64,000 nt of DNA. Source: an uncultured Bacteroidales bacterium. GTDB taxonomy: Bacteria > Bacteroidota > Bacteroidia > Bacteroidales > P3. A program made the translations under genes and the position numbers. The notes beneath the pieces are model-generated. The model saw only the letters and a program-made list of their open reading frames with translations. It was not told the origin of the DNA and did not search any database. The stretch lies in assembly GCA_905235855.1 (NCBI GenBank), contig CAJONE010000002.1, positions 27,052 to 91,051 on the forward strand, given 5' to 3'. Shown piece by piece: positions 35,220-44,676 of the stretch (the first letter of the stretch is position 1; the number at the start of each line of letters is the position of its first letter).

Positions 35220-35528
35220 CTACAGCATAGCATCGAGTTTCTCGGTGAGAGTGGATTTCGAAACCAACCCAACACATTTGTCTACGGCTTGGCCACCCTT
35301 GAAGAAAAGGACAGTGGGGACACTGCGGATGCGAAACTGTGCGGCGAGGTTGGCGCATTCGTCCACGTCGGCCTTTCCGACCACTGCACGACCTTCGTAT
35401 TCTTTGGCTACTTCTTCGACAACGGGAGCCAAGGCCTTGCAAGGACCACACCATGTGGCGCCAAAATCAACCATAACAGGCAGACTGCCTTTAATAATCT
35501 CTTCAAAATTTTGCTCTGTGATAGTCAT
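35220..35528 (-). CDS. trxA: Thioredoxin
   Basis: 102 residues from the ATG at 35528. Active site WCGPC in FGATWCGPCKAL, cis-Pro in VPTVLFFKGG. Cytoplasmic disulfide reductant that could also serve the glutathione-peroxidase-type enzyme at 24636. A -7 box TATTTTTG lies on the minus strand at 35606-35613; its -33 partner is unclear. Confidence 0.95.
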   Translation of the reverse strand: MTITEQNFEEIIKGSLPVMVDFGATWCGPCKALAPVVEEVAKEYEGRAVVGKADVDECANLAAQFRIRSVPTVLFFKGGQAVDKCVGLVSKSTLTEKLDAML

Positions 35529-35605
35529 AATGATGTATTTTAGTGTTATTTGCTGCTGCTTGACTTGGTTGGCACCGAGTTGTGCCCGCCTAATAAACAA
35601 TGCTG

Positions 35606-35613
35606 CAAAAATA
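35606..35613 (-). promoter_or_regulatory. -7 box of the thioredoxin promoter
   Basis: TATTTTTG on the minus strand (plus 35606-35613), about 78 bases before the thioredoxin start. No matching TTTG was found 18-20 bases upstream. Confidence 0.5.
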
Positions 35614-35790
35614 CTACATTTTTCTGATTTTTTCCGACTACGTTGCCGTTCTGAAATAAAAACTGGGTAGAACACGGTTGTGTAAAAGAAACAATAAACT
35701 GTTTAGGCCGCGTGGTTAAATGGTTCATGTAGGTGGAGCCAACAAACATACCAACATTCGAACATTCAGTGCAGTTTTTGATGTTGCATT

Positions 35791-35850
35791 ACGTAGCTAC
35801 GTCAAGTCTATATCCAGTCTATATCATGTCTATGTATTCTCTATGTATTG
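35791..35850. promoter_or_regulatory. Perfect palindrome followed by four 11-bp tandem repeats
   Basis: A 12-bp perfect palindrome ACGTAGCTACGT (35791-35802) is followed by four repeats at 35807, 35818, 35829 and 35840, each exactly 11 bases apart: TCTATATCCAG, TCTATATCATG, TCTATGTATTC, TCTATGTATTG. Pairs one/two and three/four are nearly identical. The 11-base period places each unit on the same helical face. It lies in the 431-base gap between thioredoxin and the imelysin locus, 90-150 bases ahead of the -7 box at 35940. Likely regulator-binding array; the regulator is unknown. Confidence 0.7.
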
Positions 35851-35939
35851 TCCGCGAGAAGAACTTGCTTCACCAAATTTGGCTACTCGATGTTAAAAAT
35901 TCATCATTTTTTGTGAGGTAACAAAAAAACAGAAGAAAA

Positions 35940-35947
35940 TATTTTTG
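35940..35947 (+). promoter_or_regulatory. -7 box of the imelysin-locus promoter
   Basis: TATTTTTG followed by CA, 13 bases before the ATG at 35960. The nearest TTG (35911-35913) is 26 bases away, longer than usual, so activation by a bound factor is plausible. Confidence 0.55.
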
Positions 35948-35959
35948 CACAATAAAAAT

Positions 35960-37279
35960 ATGACACATACTGCCATGGTTCACAGATTTACAGCCATTTG
36001 TCTATTATTTTCCCTATCATGTATAGCCAATGCCGTTGCACAAGACACCATAACGATACCGACGGGAGGGAAGGCGTCAAAAGTACTCGACCGGCTTACG
36101 GTAGGCACATACGGAGAGGCAACATTCAAATATAACTTCTACAGCGACAATGTTTTCCGCTACACATTTGCTGAGCGCTACCGCGACGCAAAGGGTCACG
36201 GGCAGGTAGATGTGCCCCATGCTGTAATCATGTTGGGATATGATTTTGGAAAAGGATGGAGTTTCGGCACCGAGATAGAGTTTGAGCATGGCGGAATTGA
36301 GGCCGCCATTGAGCTCGAAACCGAGGAGACCGGCGAATACGAGAAAGAGACCGAACGGGGCGGAGAGGTTGCACTCGAACAGTTCTGGGTGCAAAAATCG
36401 TTTAACCAATACGCCAACATCCGTGCTGGACACATTGTGGTTCCGGTTGGAGCGACAAACAATGCGCATCTGCCCACACAATTCTATGGTGTGTTTCGTC
36501 CCGAGGGCGAGAATACAATACTGCCATGCACGTGGCACGAGACTGGCATCAGTTTTTGGGGCAGAAGCAAACATTGGCGCTACGAACTACAGTTGCTGCC
36601 GGCACTGAATTCGAGCATGTTTTCGGTAGGACGGTGGGCAAATCAGGCCTCGGCCTCGCCCTACGAGTTTCGTCCGGCCAACAGGCTCGCTTTCGCAGCC
36701 CGTGTGGACTACACATTGCCTCATTGGCGCCTAAGCCTGAGCGGTTACGTGGGAAACACATTCAACAACGACATAGTGACCAGCAACGCCGAGAAATACA
36801 AAGGGGTGAAAGGCACGGTGGCCATTGGAGCATTCGACTTCAAGTGTAGCTACGGAGGGTTTCTTGCGCGAGGAAATTTTGATTACGGCCATCTTGACCA
36901 GGCGGACGCGATTTCGGTTTTCAACCGCCGACTTTCAAACAGCAACGGTTCGCCCTACCCCCATACGGAAGTGGGAGAAAGTGCGATTGCGGCAGGATTG
37001 GAGGTTGGATACGACATATTCCACACCACCAAGCTGAACAAAATGAAACTCGTGGTGTTTGGTCGTGCCGACTACTACGACTCGTACAACCCGCCCTATG
37101 GTTTCAACGACTACCAGTGGAGCGAACGACTCTGTTTCAGCGGTGGTATCAACTATGCCCCAATACCTCAAATTGTGGTCAAAGCAGAAGGTGGAGTACG
37201 GACACTCAACACGCAGTACAACAATGAGCCCTGGTTTGCAGTTGGAATCACGTGGGCAGCCATGTTCAACAGACATTGA
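35960..37279 (+). CDS. Outer membrane beta-barrel (porin-like) protein of the imelysin locus
   Basis: 439 residues from the ATG at 35960 (or 434 from 35975). A TTG at 35945 is inside the -7 box and cannot be the start. Signal peptide up to AVAQ. The mature protein alternates as a barrel, with strands such as VDVPHAVIMLGYDFGKGWSFGT and WRLSLSGYVGN, and a final stretch WFAVGITWAAMFNRH. No TonB box or plug is seen, so a porin-like channel is likely. Lies 86 bases before the imelysin gene; might admit iron or a ligand to the periplasm. Confidence 0.8.
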   Translation: MTHTAMVHRFTAICLLFSLSCIANAVAQDTITIPTGGKASKVLDRLTVGTYGEATFKYNFYSDNVFRYTFAERYRDAKGHGQVDVPHAVIMLGYDFGKGWSFGTEIEFEHGGIEAAIELETEETGEYEKETERGGEVALEQFWVQKSFNQYANIRAGHIVVPVGATNNAHLPTQFYGVFRPEGENTILPCTWHETGISFWGRSKHWRYELQLLPALNSSMFSVGRWANQASASPYEFRPANRLAFAARVDYTLPHWRLSLSGYVGNTFNNDIVTSNAEKYKGVKGTVAIGAFDFKCSYGGFLARGNFDYGHLDQADAISVFNRRLSNSNGSPYPHTEVGESAIAAGLEVGYDIFHTTKLNKMKLVVFGRADYYDSYNPPYGFNDYQWSERLCFSGGINYAPIPQIVVKAEGGVRTLNTQYNNEPWFAVGITWAAMFNRH

Positions 37280-37365
37280 TAACCAAGTTATCAGCGACAT
37301 ACTAAACCATGCCCACACACAAAAGAAAAACAATAAACACATAATAATACTAAAAAACAAGACTT

Positions 37366-38532
37366 ATGCAACTGAATTTCAAACTAAAACAAACACAAAT
37401 TGCAATTATCGCCGCCACGCTAATGGTGGGCGTTGTATCGTGCAAAAAAGACAAGGTGGAAATTGACGACGAAAGCGCCATGGCGTCAGTCGCCGAGCAG
37501 TATGTAAACCACACGGTGGTGCCGACATACAAAAATTTGGCCACTTACACCGAACAACTGGCAAGTCAGATGCAGACACTGAAAGAGACAAAAAGCCAGG
37601 AAGCCCTGAACCAAGTGTGCGAGACCTTTCTTAACGCGCGTGCATGGTGGGAAAAGAGTGAAGCCTTTCTTTTTGGAGCGGCTGGCGACTACGGCATAGA
37701 CCCTCACATCGACTCCTGGCCTTTAGACGAGGACGCATTCAACACCATGATGACCAACGAGGCGCAAATCAATGCCATGAATTCGGAAGACGGCGACCAG
37801 TATGCCGGCGAGATTCTTGGCAACGCCCTTTTGGGCTTTCACGGCATAGAGTATATCATCTTCAGCAACGGGACGCCCAAAGCTGTGGGCACGATAAGCG
37901 ACAAAGAGCTCATCTACGCGACAGCGGTGGCGGGCGACCTGCGCAACCGCTGTTTCCAGCTTGAAGTGGCATGGGCAGGCGAAGCGAACGCGCCCGCCGC
38001 GCACGTGGCGAAACTTAACGACCTCGAGCTGGCCTACACCGTCAGCGGAGGAGCATTGAGCTACGGCGAGAATATGACCTCGGCCGGACAACCGGGAAGC
38101 CACTATGCAAGCATGGCACATGCGATGATGGAAATACTCGACGGTTGCGCAGCCATTGCCGATGAAGTGGGGACATCCAAAATCGGCAAACCCTACAGCG
38201 ATGAAGATGCAAGCTATATAGAATCCCCCTACAGCCAGACATCCACCATCGACTTCTACAACAACATAATAAGCGTTGAGAACGCATACTATGGTGGCAT
38301 CGAAGGACAACGCGACGAAAACAAGTCGCTACACAAGTATATCGCCGACCGCGACAGCGAGCTTGACAAGAAAGTGACCGACGCCATAAGCAATGCCCTG
38401 TCGAAAATCGATGCAATGCCCCGCCCGTTTGTAAACAACCGAAACGATGCCCGCAACGGAGCAGCACTCGCAGCATGCCAGGCACTCGACGAGGCACTTG
38501 CTGAAGCCAAAAGCAAGATAGCCGACCTGTAA
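37366..38532 (+). CDS. Imelysin-family lipoprotein (M75, iron-associated)
   Basis: 388 residues. Lipoprotein signal with lipobox VVSC. The helical imelysin domain has the characteristic GxHxxE-type site in LLGFHGIEYIIFS and the repeat half containing GQPGSHYASMAHAMMEILD. Members such as IrpA and EfeO-like proteins are linked to iron uptake; peptidase activity is not established for the family. Neighbours (porin, di-heme oxidoreductase, cytochrome assembly) fit an iron-responsive envelope system. Confidence 0.9.
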   Translation: MQLNFKLKQTQIAIIAATLMVGVVSCKKDKVEIDDESAMASVAEQYVNHTVVPTYKNLATYTEQLASQMQTLKETKSQEALNQVCETFLNARAWWEKSEAFLFGAAGDYGIDPHIDSWPLDEDAFNTMMTNEAQINAMNSEDGDQYAGEILGNALLGFHGIEYIIFSNGTPKAVGTISDKELIYATAVAGDLRNRCFQLEVAWAGEANAPAAHVAKLNDLELAYTVSGGALSYGENMTSAGQPGSHYASMAHAMMEILDGCAAIADEVGTSKIGKPYSDEDASYIESPYSQTSTIDFYNNIISVENAYYGGIEGQRDENKSLHKYIADRDSELDKKVTDAISNALSKIDAMPRPFVNNRNDARNGAALAACQALDEALAEAKSKIADL

Positions 38533-38570
38533 TTGCCCACACAACTATACTCACCAAAACACTAAAACTA

Positions 38571-40148
38571 ATGAAGACAAGTAAAAAACTGGCAGCACTG
38601 TTTGTTGCCGCAAGCATGATGTGCTTCTACTCATGCAGAATTGATCCGGCTGAGGGACAAGATACCGACAACGAAAACGAGGAGGTATATGCAGGTGGTC
38701 GCCTGGGAACCACATTCAACACCTCGGCATCGGCCTACGAAGACCCCACACCTGCGGTCGAAAACGCCGGATTGGTTAACGAATTCAAATATGGCGAATA
38801 TTTTTTCGAGCGCACGATAACACAAAACAACGCACCGTTCAACGGTTTGGGTCCTGTTTATGTTCGCAGCAGCTGCGAAGCCTGTCACCCGGGCTACGGA
38901 CACGGACGCCGTATGGAGCGCTACAACGCCGACGACTGGGGCAACGGCTACCTGCTGGTGGTCTATAACAAGAACACAAACGCTTACGAGCCATCTGTGG
39001 CTGGTATGCCGCAGACACGTGCCGTGGCTCCATTCAAAGCGCCTATTGACGAGGACCAGATTCAGATTATGTGGCTTTCCTACACCGACGAGTGGGGCAA
39101 CCGCTTCCCCGACGGGGAAAGATACGATTTAATCTACCCTGAAGTGGTCATTCCAGAGGGTGCATTCTACGCACCGCTTGTAAACAACTACTCCGATCTG
39201 GCATTCCGCCTTGAGACCACGATCGGGATATACGGCACAGGGCTGCTTGACGCCATAGACGACAAAGACTTGGAAGCCCAATACAAAAAGGAGTCCGATG
39301 CCGGAGCAGTGCTCAATCCTGCGATGTGGGCCGGAAGCACATGGGCACCCACAGCCATGTATGGCAACACCAACCACCCCAAACGCTACACCTATGCACT
39401 GACACGCGGCCCATTGCAGGATGCCCCCGGTTCAAACGCAATCTGGAACATCACCAATGTGACGCGCAGCAACAAACGCAAGCACTATCTCGACCTCAAC
39501 GGAACCATTTACGCCACCCAATCGTCGCAAGACCCCGAAGTGCAGGCATCGTTTTATGACTATTTCCCACAGTGGAACAAAACCGGGAACGTGGAGCAGG
39601 ATATCTACAACTACCTGACCTGCGATACGCTGCCAGCCGAAATGAGCGACCAAGATTATGTCAACTTCATGGTCTGGCATCGCGGGCTCGCCGTGCCGGC
39701 CGCTCGTAACATAAACGACAGCGTAGTGCAGCGTGGCAAAAAGCTATTCAGCGAAATGGGATGCGCTTCATGCCACCGTCCATCCTGGACTACCGGCAAC
39801 GACAACTTTACCGACCCTACCGGATTTTTCAGAGACGGCGACAGTCGGCTGCCGCGCTATCCGAAACAGAAAATCTGGCCATACAGCGACCTTGTCCAGC
39901 ACCGCCTGTTCATGAAGAACGACATTCGCACTGGCTGGTGCCGCACCACTCCACTTTGGGGACGCGGCCTGAGCCAGATTTGCACCGGAGCCGCCGACCG
40001 GCTGCACGACTGCCGCGCACGCAACGTGATTGAAGCCATCATGTGGCACGGCAACCGCCAGAGCGATGCATACCAAAGCGTCAAAAAATTCCGTGCTTTG
40101 AGCAAGGCCGATCGCGATGCAGTTGTGAAATTCATCGATGCAATATAA
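38571..40148 (+). CDS. Di-heme oxidoreductase lipoprotein (DUF1111-like)
   Basis: 525 residues. Lipoprotein signal ending FYSC. Two c-type heme motifs CxxCH: SSCEACHPG near residue 100 and MGCASCHRP near residue 400. The size and spacing fit the di-heme thiol-oxidoreductase-like family often found beside imelysins. It would need c-type heme attachment, and the next gene encodes a CcsBA-type cytochrome assembly protein. Substrate not known; a peroxidase role is not supported by visible residues. Confidence 0.88.
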   Translation: MKTSKKLAALFVAASMMCFYSCRIDPAEGQDTDNENEEVYAGGRLGTTFNTSASAYEDPTPAVENAGLVNEFKYGEYFFERTITQNNAPFNGLGPVYVRSSCEACHPGYGHGRRMERYNADDWGNGYLLVVYNKNTNAYEPSVAGMPQTRAVAPFKAPIDEDQIQIMWLSYTDEWGNRFPDGERYDLIYPEVVIPEGAFYAPLVNNYSDLAFRLETTIGIYGTGLLDAIDDKDLEAQYKKESDAGAVLNPAMWAGSTWAPTAMYGNTNHPKRYTYALTRGPLQDAPGSNAIWNITNVTRSNKRKHYLDLNGTIYATQSSQDPEVQASFYDYFPQWNKTGNVEQDIYNYLTCDTLPAEMSDQDYVNFMVWHRGLAVPAARNINDSVVQRGKKLFSEMGCASCHRPSWTTGNDNFTDPTGFFRDGDSRLPRYPKQKIWPYSDLVQHRLFMKNDIRTGWCRTTPLWGRGLSQICTGAADRLHDCRARNVIEAIMWHGNRQSDAYQSVKKFRALSKADRDAVVKFIDAI

Positions 40149-40214
40149 TTCAATGCGATGGATCGCGGTCAATGCCGCATCCGTAATATTTAAATTGTTA
40201 AGACAACAAACCCA

Positions 40215-42308
40215 ATGAAAAAAATCCAAGTAGGATTAATGGTGCTGGTGGCCATAATACTGGCCACCAGTACCTTTTTTGAAAGAATGAACCCTGATAC
40301 GAGGATTTACAGCCGCTGGTGGTTCATCGTTATATTAGCCATGCTGGGACTGGGCACACTTGCACGAATTATCAACGAAAAAATGTGGCAGCGTCCAAGT
40401 CTCCTGCTTACCCACACCTCCATATTGCTCATCCTGCTTGGGGGCGGCCTGACGACATGGGTCGGTCGGCACGGCAGCGTAAAACTCATGCCCGGAGTGG
40501 CCACCTGCGAGTTCGAGACAGAACATTCGGGTGTGAAGCAACTGCCATTCAGTATCACACTGGATCAGTTCGAAATAATTTCATATACTGGGACGCAGTC
40601 GCCAATGGATTTTGTAAGCCATGTCACCGTTGATGGCGAAAGACAGACCATTTCGATGAACAACATATTGCGACACAAGGGCTACAGGTTTTATCAAGAA
40701 GACTATGGGGACGACGGCTCGTCGACCCTCAGCGTGTCGCACGACCCGTGGGGTATAGCAGTGACATACTGCGGATATGTAATGCTTATTGCCGGGCTGC
40801 TGTGGTTGATGTTCGATCCACGGGGTCAGTATCGTCGTCTTTTGAAGAAAGCGGCCATTGCGCTTTTGTTGCTCTTACCAGTCACCGCGTCGGCCACACC
40901 AAACACCCTGCCGCGACAGACGGCAGACAAAATGGGACAGCTGCATGTACTCTACAAAGGGCGCGTGTGCCCACTGCAGACACTGGCCAAGGATTTTACG
41001 ACAAAACTCACCGGCAACGCGACCTACCACGGCCTCACCCCGGAACAGGTACTCAGCGGTTATCTTTTCTACTATTACGAATGGGTCGATGAACCAGCCA
41101 TCAAGGTGAAGCGAGGCCAGTGGATGCAGGCCTACGGCCTCGAAGCCAGCCGTGCCTCAATGTCGCAACTGATGTTTCTCGACACCATTACGGTAACCCC
41201 AGCAACCGACAAAAGCCTGCGTGCCACAGCCGAAAGGCAAAACCTTGTAAAAATGCTTCAGTCGGGCAAACTGCTCAAAATCTACCCAGTGACGGACAGC
41301 ACTGGCACATTGAACTGGTATGGACAGAGCGACAACCTGCCTCTGAATGCCAATAACGACGAATACATCTTTGTGCGTCGAAGCCTCAGTTATTTCCAAG
41401 AACTTGTGGCCAAAGGCGACTTCGCCGGTCTTGAAGCCGCGTTCGACAAGACACGGCAATATCAGGAAAAACGCTATACGCCAGTCAAGGCACGTGTTCG
41501 AGCCGAGCGTATGTACAACGCCCTGACAACTGGACGCTGGCTTGCCATGGCGTGTATCACAGTGGGTCTGCTGGCTTTTGCCTACAGCCTTGTATGTCGC
41601 GTGCGAAAAGACGGCAAAACAAGAACCATGCCAAAATGGATGACAGTATCCGCTACCATATGGGTGGCCTTGCTCACAGCATTCATCCTGCTGATATTCG
41701 TTCTGCGATGGATAGCGGGTGGACATGCTCCGATGGCCGGCGGTTTCGACAGCATGAATCTTATGGCACTCGTTATCGGAATTGTCGCCCTTACCTTCAG
41801 CCGACGTTATCCGGAAGCCTTGCCCGCCGGAATGCTCACCATGGGGTTCTGTCTGCTGGCAGCCATGATGAGCGGTAGCAATCCACCCGTCACCAACCTT
41901 ATGCCAGTGCTCAACTCGCCGCTGCTCACCCTGCACGTGACCGTGATAATGTGTTCCTACGCACTCTTCTTCTTCATCATGATGGGCGGCATTGCAGGCC
42001 TTGCCACAGGGAGCGAAGAGTATCGCAAGCTAAACCTTATGCTGCTTTATCCCGCTGTCGCGCTCCTCGCACTCGGCATCATAATCGGAGCTGTATGGGC
42101 CAACATTTCATGGGGCCGTTATTGGGCATGGGATCCCAAAGAGGTTTGGGCACTCATAACCCTGCTCGTCTACGCAATACCCTTATACGACAATGTGCTT
42201 AATGGCAAAAAGGCATTCTACATATATTGTATCGCAGCATTCTTGAGTGTGATCATCACATACTTCGGAGTAAACATGATACTTGGAGGAATGCACAGCT
42301 ACAACTAA
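40215..42308 (+). CDS. Cytochrome c biogenesis protein CcsBA (ResB-ResC fusion)
   Basis: 697 residues. An N-terminal ResB/CcsB-like part has membrane segments and a periplasmic region. The C-terminal CcsA part has several helices and the WWD-type heme-handling motif WGRYWAWDPKEVWALI. It transports heme and joins it to CxxCH apocytochromes in the periplasm. It ends the locus with a terminator at 42331-42369 and is best explained as the assembly factor for the di-heme protein just upstream, though it could serve others. Confidence 0.92.
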   Translation: MKKIQVGLMVLVAIILATSTFFERMNPDTRIYSRWWFIVILAMLGLGTLARIINEKMWQRPSLLLTHTSILLILLGGGLTTWVGRHGSVKLMPGVATCEFETEHSGVKQLPFSITLDQFEIISYTGTQSPMDFVSHVTVDGERQTISMNNILRHKGYRFYQEDYGDDGSSTLSVSHDPWGIAVTYCGYVMLIAGLLWLMFDPRGQYRRLLKKAAIALLLLLPVTASATPNTLPRQTADKMGQLHVLYKGRVCPLQTLAKDFTTKLTGNATYHGLTPEQVLSGYLFYYYEWVDEPAIKVKRGQWMQAYGLEASRASMSQLMFLDTITVTPATDKSLRATAERQNLVKMLQSGKLLKIYPVTDSTGTLNWYGQSDNLPLNANNDEYIFVRRSLSYFQELVAKGDFAGLEAAFDKTRQYQEKRYTPVKARVRAERMYNALTTGRWLAMACITVGLLAFAYSLVCRVRKDGKTRTMPKWMTVSATIWVALLTAFILLIFVLRWIAGGHAPMAGGFDSMNLMALVIGIVALTFSRRYPEALPAGMLTMGFCLLAAMMSGSNPPVTNLMPVLNSPLLTLHVTVIMCSYALFFFIMMGGIAGLATGSEEYRKLNLMLLYPAVALLALGIIIGAVWANISWGRYWAWDPKEVWALITLLVYAIPLYDNVLNGKKAFYIYCIAAFLSVIITYFGVNMILGGMHSYN

Positions 42309-42330
42309 CAATTTATCAACTCAATACCCC

Positions 42331-42369
42331 AAAAAGTTGCCACATACTGACCAATCGTGGCAACTTTTT
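42331..42369 (+). terminator. Terminator of the imelysin/CcsBA locus
   Basis: Perfect 13-bp stem AAAAAGTTGCCAC (42331-42343) with GTGGCAACTTTTT (42357-42369), then a T run. Confidence 0.85.
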
Positions 42370-42552
42370 TTGTCACTGCAAAAACAAAAAAGGCTTCAGA
42401 CAATTGGGTGTAAAGCACAAAAAACAGAGTGATTTTGAGGACATGTTTTCCAGCTGACAAAAATCAGGCTGTTTTTCGGATGCTTGAAAATTGGAATGGC
42501 AATTCATCAAAAATGCGATTATCCTTGTATCCGATAATTCAATTTTTTATAG

Positions 42553-42560
42553 TAAATTTG
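42553..42560 (+). promoter_or_regulatory. -7 box before the EF-hand membrane protein gene
   Basis: TAAATTTG followed by CAATCC, 29 bases before the ATG at 42590. The nearest upstream TTG (42525-42527) is 25 bases away. Confidence 0.5.
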
Positions 42561-42589
42561 CAATCCTAAAAAACACAAACAGCAACACT

Positions 42590-44659
42590 ATGGCGAAACT
42601 CATTGCTAAAAAAGGCTACGACTGGAAATACAGCGTCGTGGGCGGCGTTACACGCGTGAACATCGAGACCGGCGAGGATATCGCCCACCTAAACGAACTT
42701 GACCAAAAGCTTTGGACCGTTTTGAGTTGTCCGGTCAAGGGCCTGGAGTTTGACGAAAAGACACTCCAGCTTATGGACATTGACGGCGACGGAAAGATTC
42801 GGGTAAACGAAATGATCGCAGCCTCGGAATGGTTAAAGAAAGTGCTTAAAAGCATGGACTACCTACTTGATGGCAAAAACCATATCGACTTCAACGAAAT
42901 AAAGAGCGATACCGACGAGGGAAAACAAGTCATAGAAGCCGCAAACCTTATACTCTCAAAACTGGAGAAAACAGGACAAGGGGGTATTTCGCTTGCCGAT
43001 GTGAACGAATATATGGCCATTTTTGAGGAGAAATGCAAGTCGGAATACACCGCCGATGCGACAGAGACATTCACGCCGCCCTACGGCGACCAAAGTGATG
43101 CCGCCGAAAAAGCGGTGAACGCTCTGCGGCAAAAAATGGACGACTTTTACATGCGCTGCAAACTGGCACAATTTGACGAGGATGCAACCGCAGCTCTCGA
43201 CGTGCAAGTCGAAAAGATAGCAGCCATAAGCGACGGCAACCTCAGCGAAAACATTGCAGAGATAGCCGAATACCCACTCTCCCGCCCTAACCGCGACGGT
43301 ATTCTTAACATAACCACAGGCATCAACCCCGCATGGCAATCTGCAATGGCCGACCTCAGGGCATTGGTGCTTGACAGCGAACTTGGCGGCAAAGAGACCT
43401 TAAGCGAGGATGAATGGACAGCCATACTTGAAAAAATAAACAAATACACCGCTTGGAAAGACGAAGGCGAAAAAGCGATGAATGAGGCCATCGCCGCACA
43501 ATTGGCCACACACGCCGCAGCCATCGAACCCGTGGAGAAACTTCTAAGACTCTGCCGCGATTTTTTCAAGCTAATCCACAACTATGTGGTGTTCAAGGAT
43601 TTCTACAACCGGAATGACAAAGACCAAGCCGTTTTTCAGGCCGGAAAGCTATATATTGACCAGCGCTGCTGCGAGCTGTGCGTAAAAGTGAGCGATATGG
43701 GCAAACAGGCAGCAATGGCTGGCACAAGCGGAATTTACCTCATCTACTGCACCTGCACCTCGAAAGCAAAAGGCGAAACAATGGAAATCGCAGCCGCACT
43801 CACCAACGGCGACGTAGACAGCCTTTACGAGGGCAAAAACGCACTGTTTTACGACAGAAACGGACTCGACTGGGATGCCACGGTAACAAAAATCATCGAC
43901 AACCCGATAAGCATACGGCAGGCATTTTGGAGTCCCTATCGAAAATTCGGGAAATGGATTTCTGACAAGATCACGAAATCGGCAAGCGAAAAAGAAAGCA
44001 AGCAGTTTGAGGAGATGACAGCCAAGGCCGACAACTCAACCACCGAACTTGCAACCAACATGGCCAAGGCCAACAACCAAATGAATGCAGCCGAATCCGG
44101 TGCCAAAAAAGCCACACCGTTCGACATTGCCAAATTTGCCGGTATATTCGCTGCCATTGGCATGGCCATCGGTTTCATCGGGCAAGCCCTTGTCAAACTG
44201 ACAGCCGGCATAACACAGCACTGGTACAACCTGCCGCTGATGATACTGGCCATCGTCGTGGTTATAAGCGGACCGTCAATGCTTTTGGCATGGCTAAAAC
44301 TGCGCAAGCGCAATCTCGGACCAGTCCTGAACGCCAACGGATGGGCTATCAACTCAAAGATACGCATCAACACCGCATTCGGCGCAACGCTGACCAGTAT
44401 TGCCAAATACCCGAAACTGGTTATGAAAGACCCATTCGCCGACAAGAAAACCCCGTTGTGGCGCAAAATCATCTATTGGCTCCTTGTGATAGCCGCCATC
44501 GCCTTTGGCATACTGTACTTTACCCACAATCTACCCTGGCAAAAGAATACCAGCAAAAACGTGACAACTACCGAACAGGTCGAAGAAACGGCAGAGATTG
44601 AAGCTCCAGCAGCCACCGAAGACCCATCCGAGAACCAATCATCAGCAGAAACAGAATAA
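42590..44659 (+). CDS. Large EF-hand membrane protein of unknown function
   Basis: 689 residues from the ATG at 42590; the open frame further upstream runs through the promoter box. Residues 63-74 form a complete EF-hand calcium loop, DIDGDGKIRVNE, and a second, poorer one may follow at LLDGKNHIDFNEIK. A long helical cytoplasmic part is followed by three hydrophobic segments near residues 512-535, 548-570 and 627-645, and an acidic tail rich in Glu, Ala and Thr. No enzyme motif seen. It precedes the lipoprotein at 44677 by 17 bases and is in operon with it. Confidence 0.75.
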   Translation: MAKLIAKKGYDWKYSVVGGVTRVNIETGEDIAHLNELDQKLWTVLSCPVKGLEFDEKTLQLMDIDGDGKIRVNEMIAASEWLKKVLKSMDYLLDGKNHIDFNEIKSDTDEGKQVIEAANLILSKLEKTGQGGISLADVNEYMAIFEEKCKSEYTADATETFTPPYGDQSDAAEKAVNALRQKMDDFYMRCKLAQFDEDATAALDVQVEKIAAISDGNLSENIAEIAEYPLSRPNRDGILNITTGINPAWQSAMADLRALVLDSELGGKETLSEDEWTAILEKINKYTAWKDEGEKAMNEAIAAQLATHAAAIEPVEKLLRLCRDFFKLIHNYVVFKDFYNRNDKDQAVFQAGKLYIDQRCCELCVKVSDMGKQAAMAGTSGIYLIYCTCTSKAKGETMEIAAALTNGDVDSLYEGKNALFYDRNGLDWDATVTKIIDNPISIRQAFWSPYRKFGKWISDKITKSASEKESKQFEEMTAKADNSTTELATNMAKANNQMNAAESGAKKATPFDIAKFAGIFAAIGMAIGFIGQALVKLTAGITQHWYNLPLMILAIVVVISGPSMLLAWLKLRKRNLGPVLNANGWAINSKIRINTAFGATLTSIAKYPKLVMKDPFADKKTPLWRKIIYWLLVIAAIAFGILYFTHNLPWQKNTSKNVTTTEQVEETAEIEAPAATEDPSENQSSAETE

Positions 44660-44676
44660 CACAAAACACCATTACA

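Noticed and set aside
35945..35959. TTG start for the barrel protein at 35945
   Set aside because: The TTG is part of the -7 promoter box TATTTTTG, so it lies at or before the transcription start.
38571..40148. Cytochrome c peroxidase
   Set aside because: It has two CxxCH motifs but the size and surrounding residues fit the DUF1111-like di-heme family better, and no peroxidase signature is seen.
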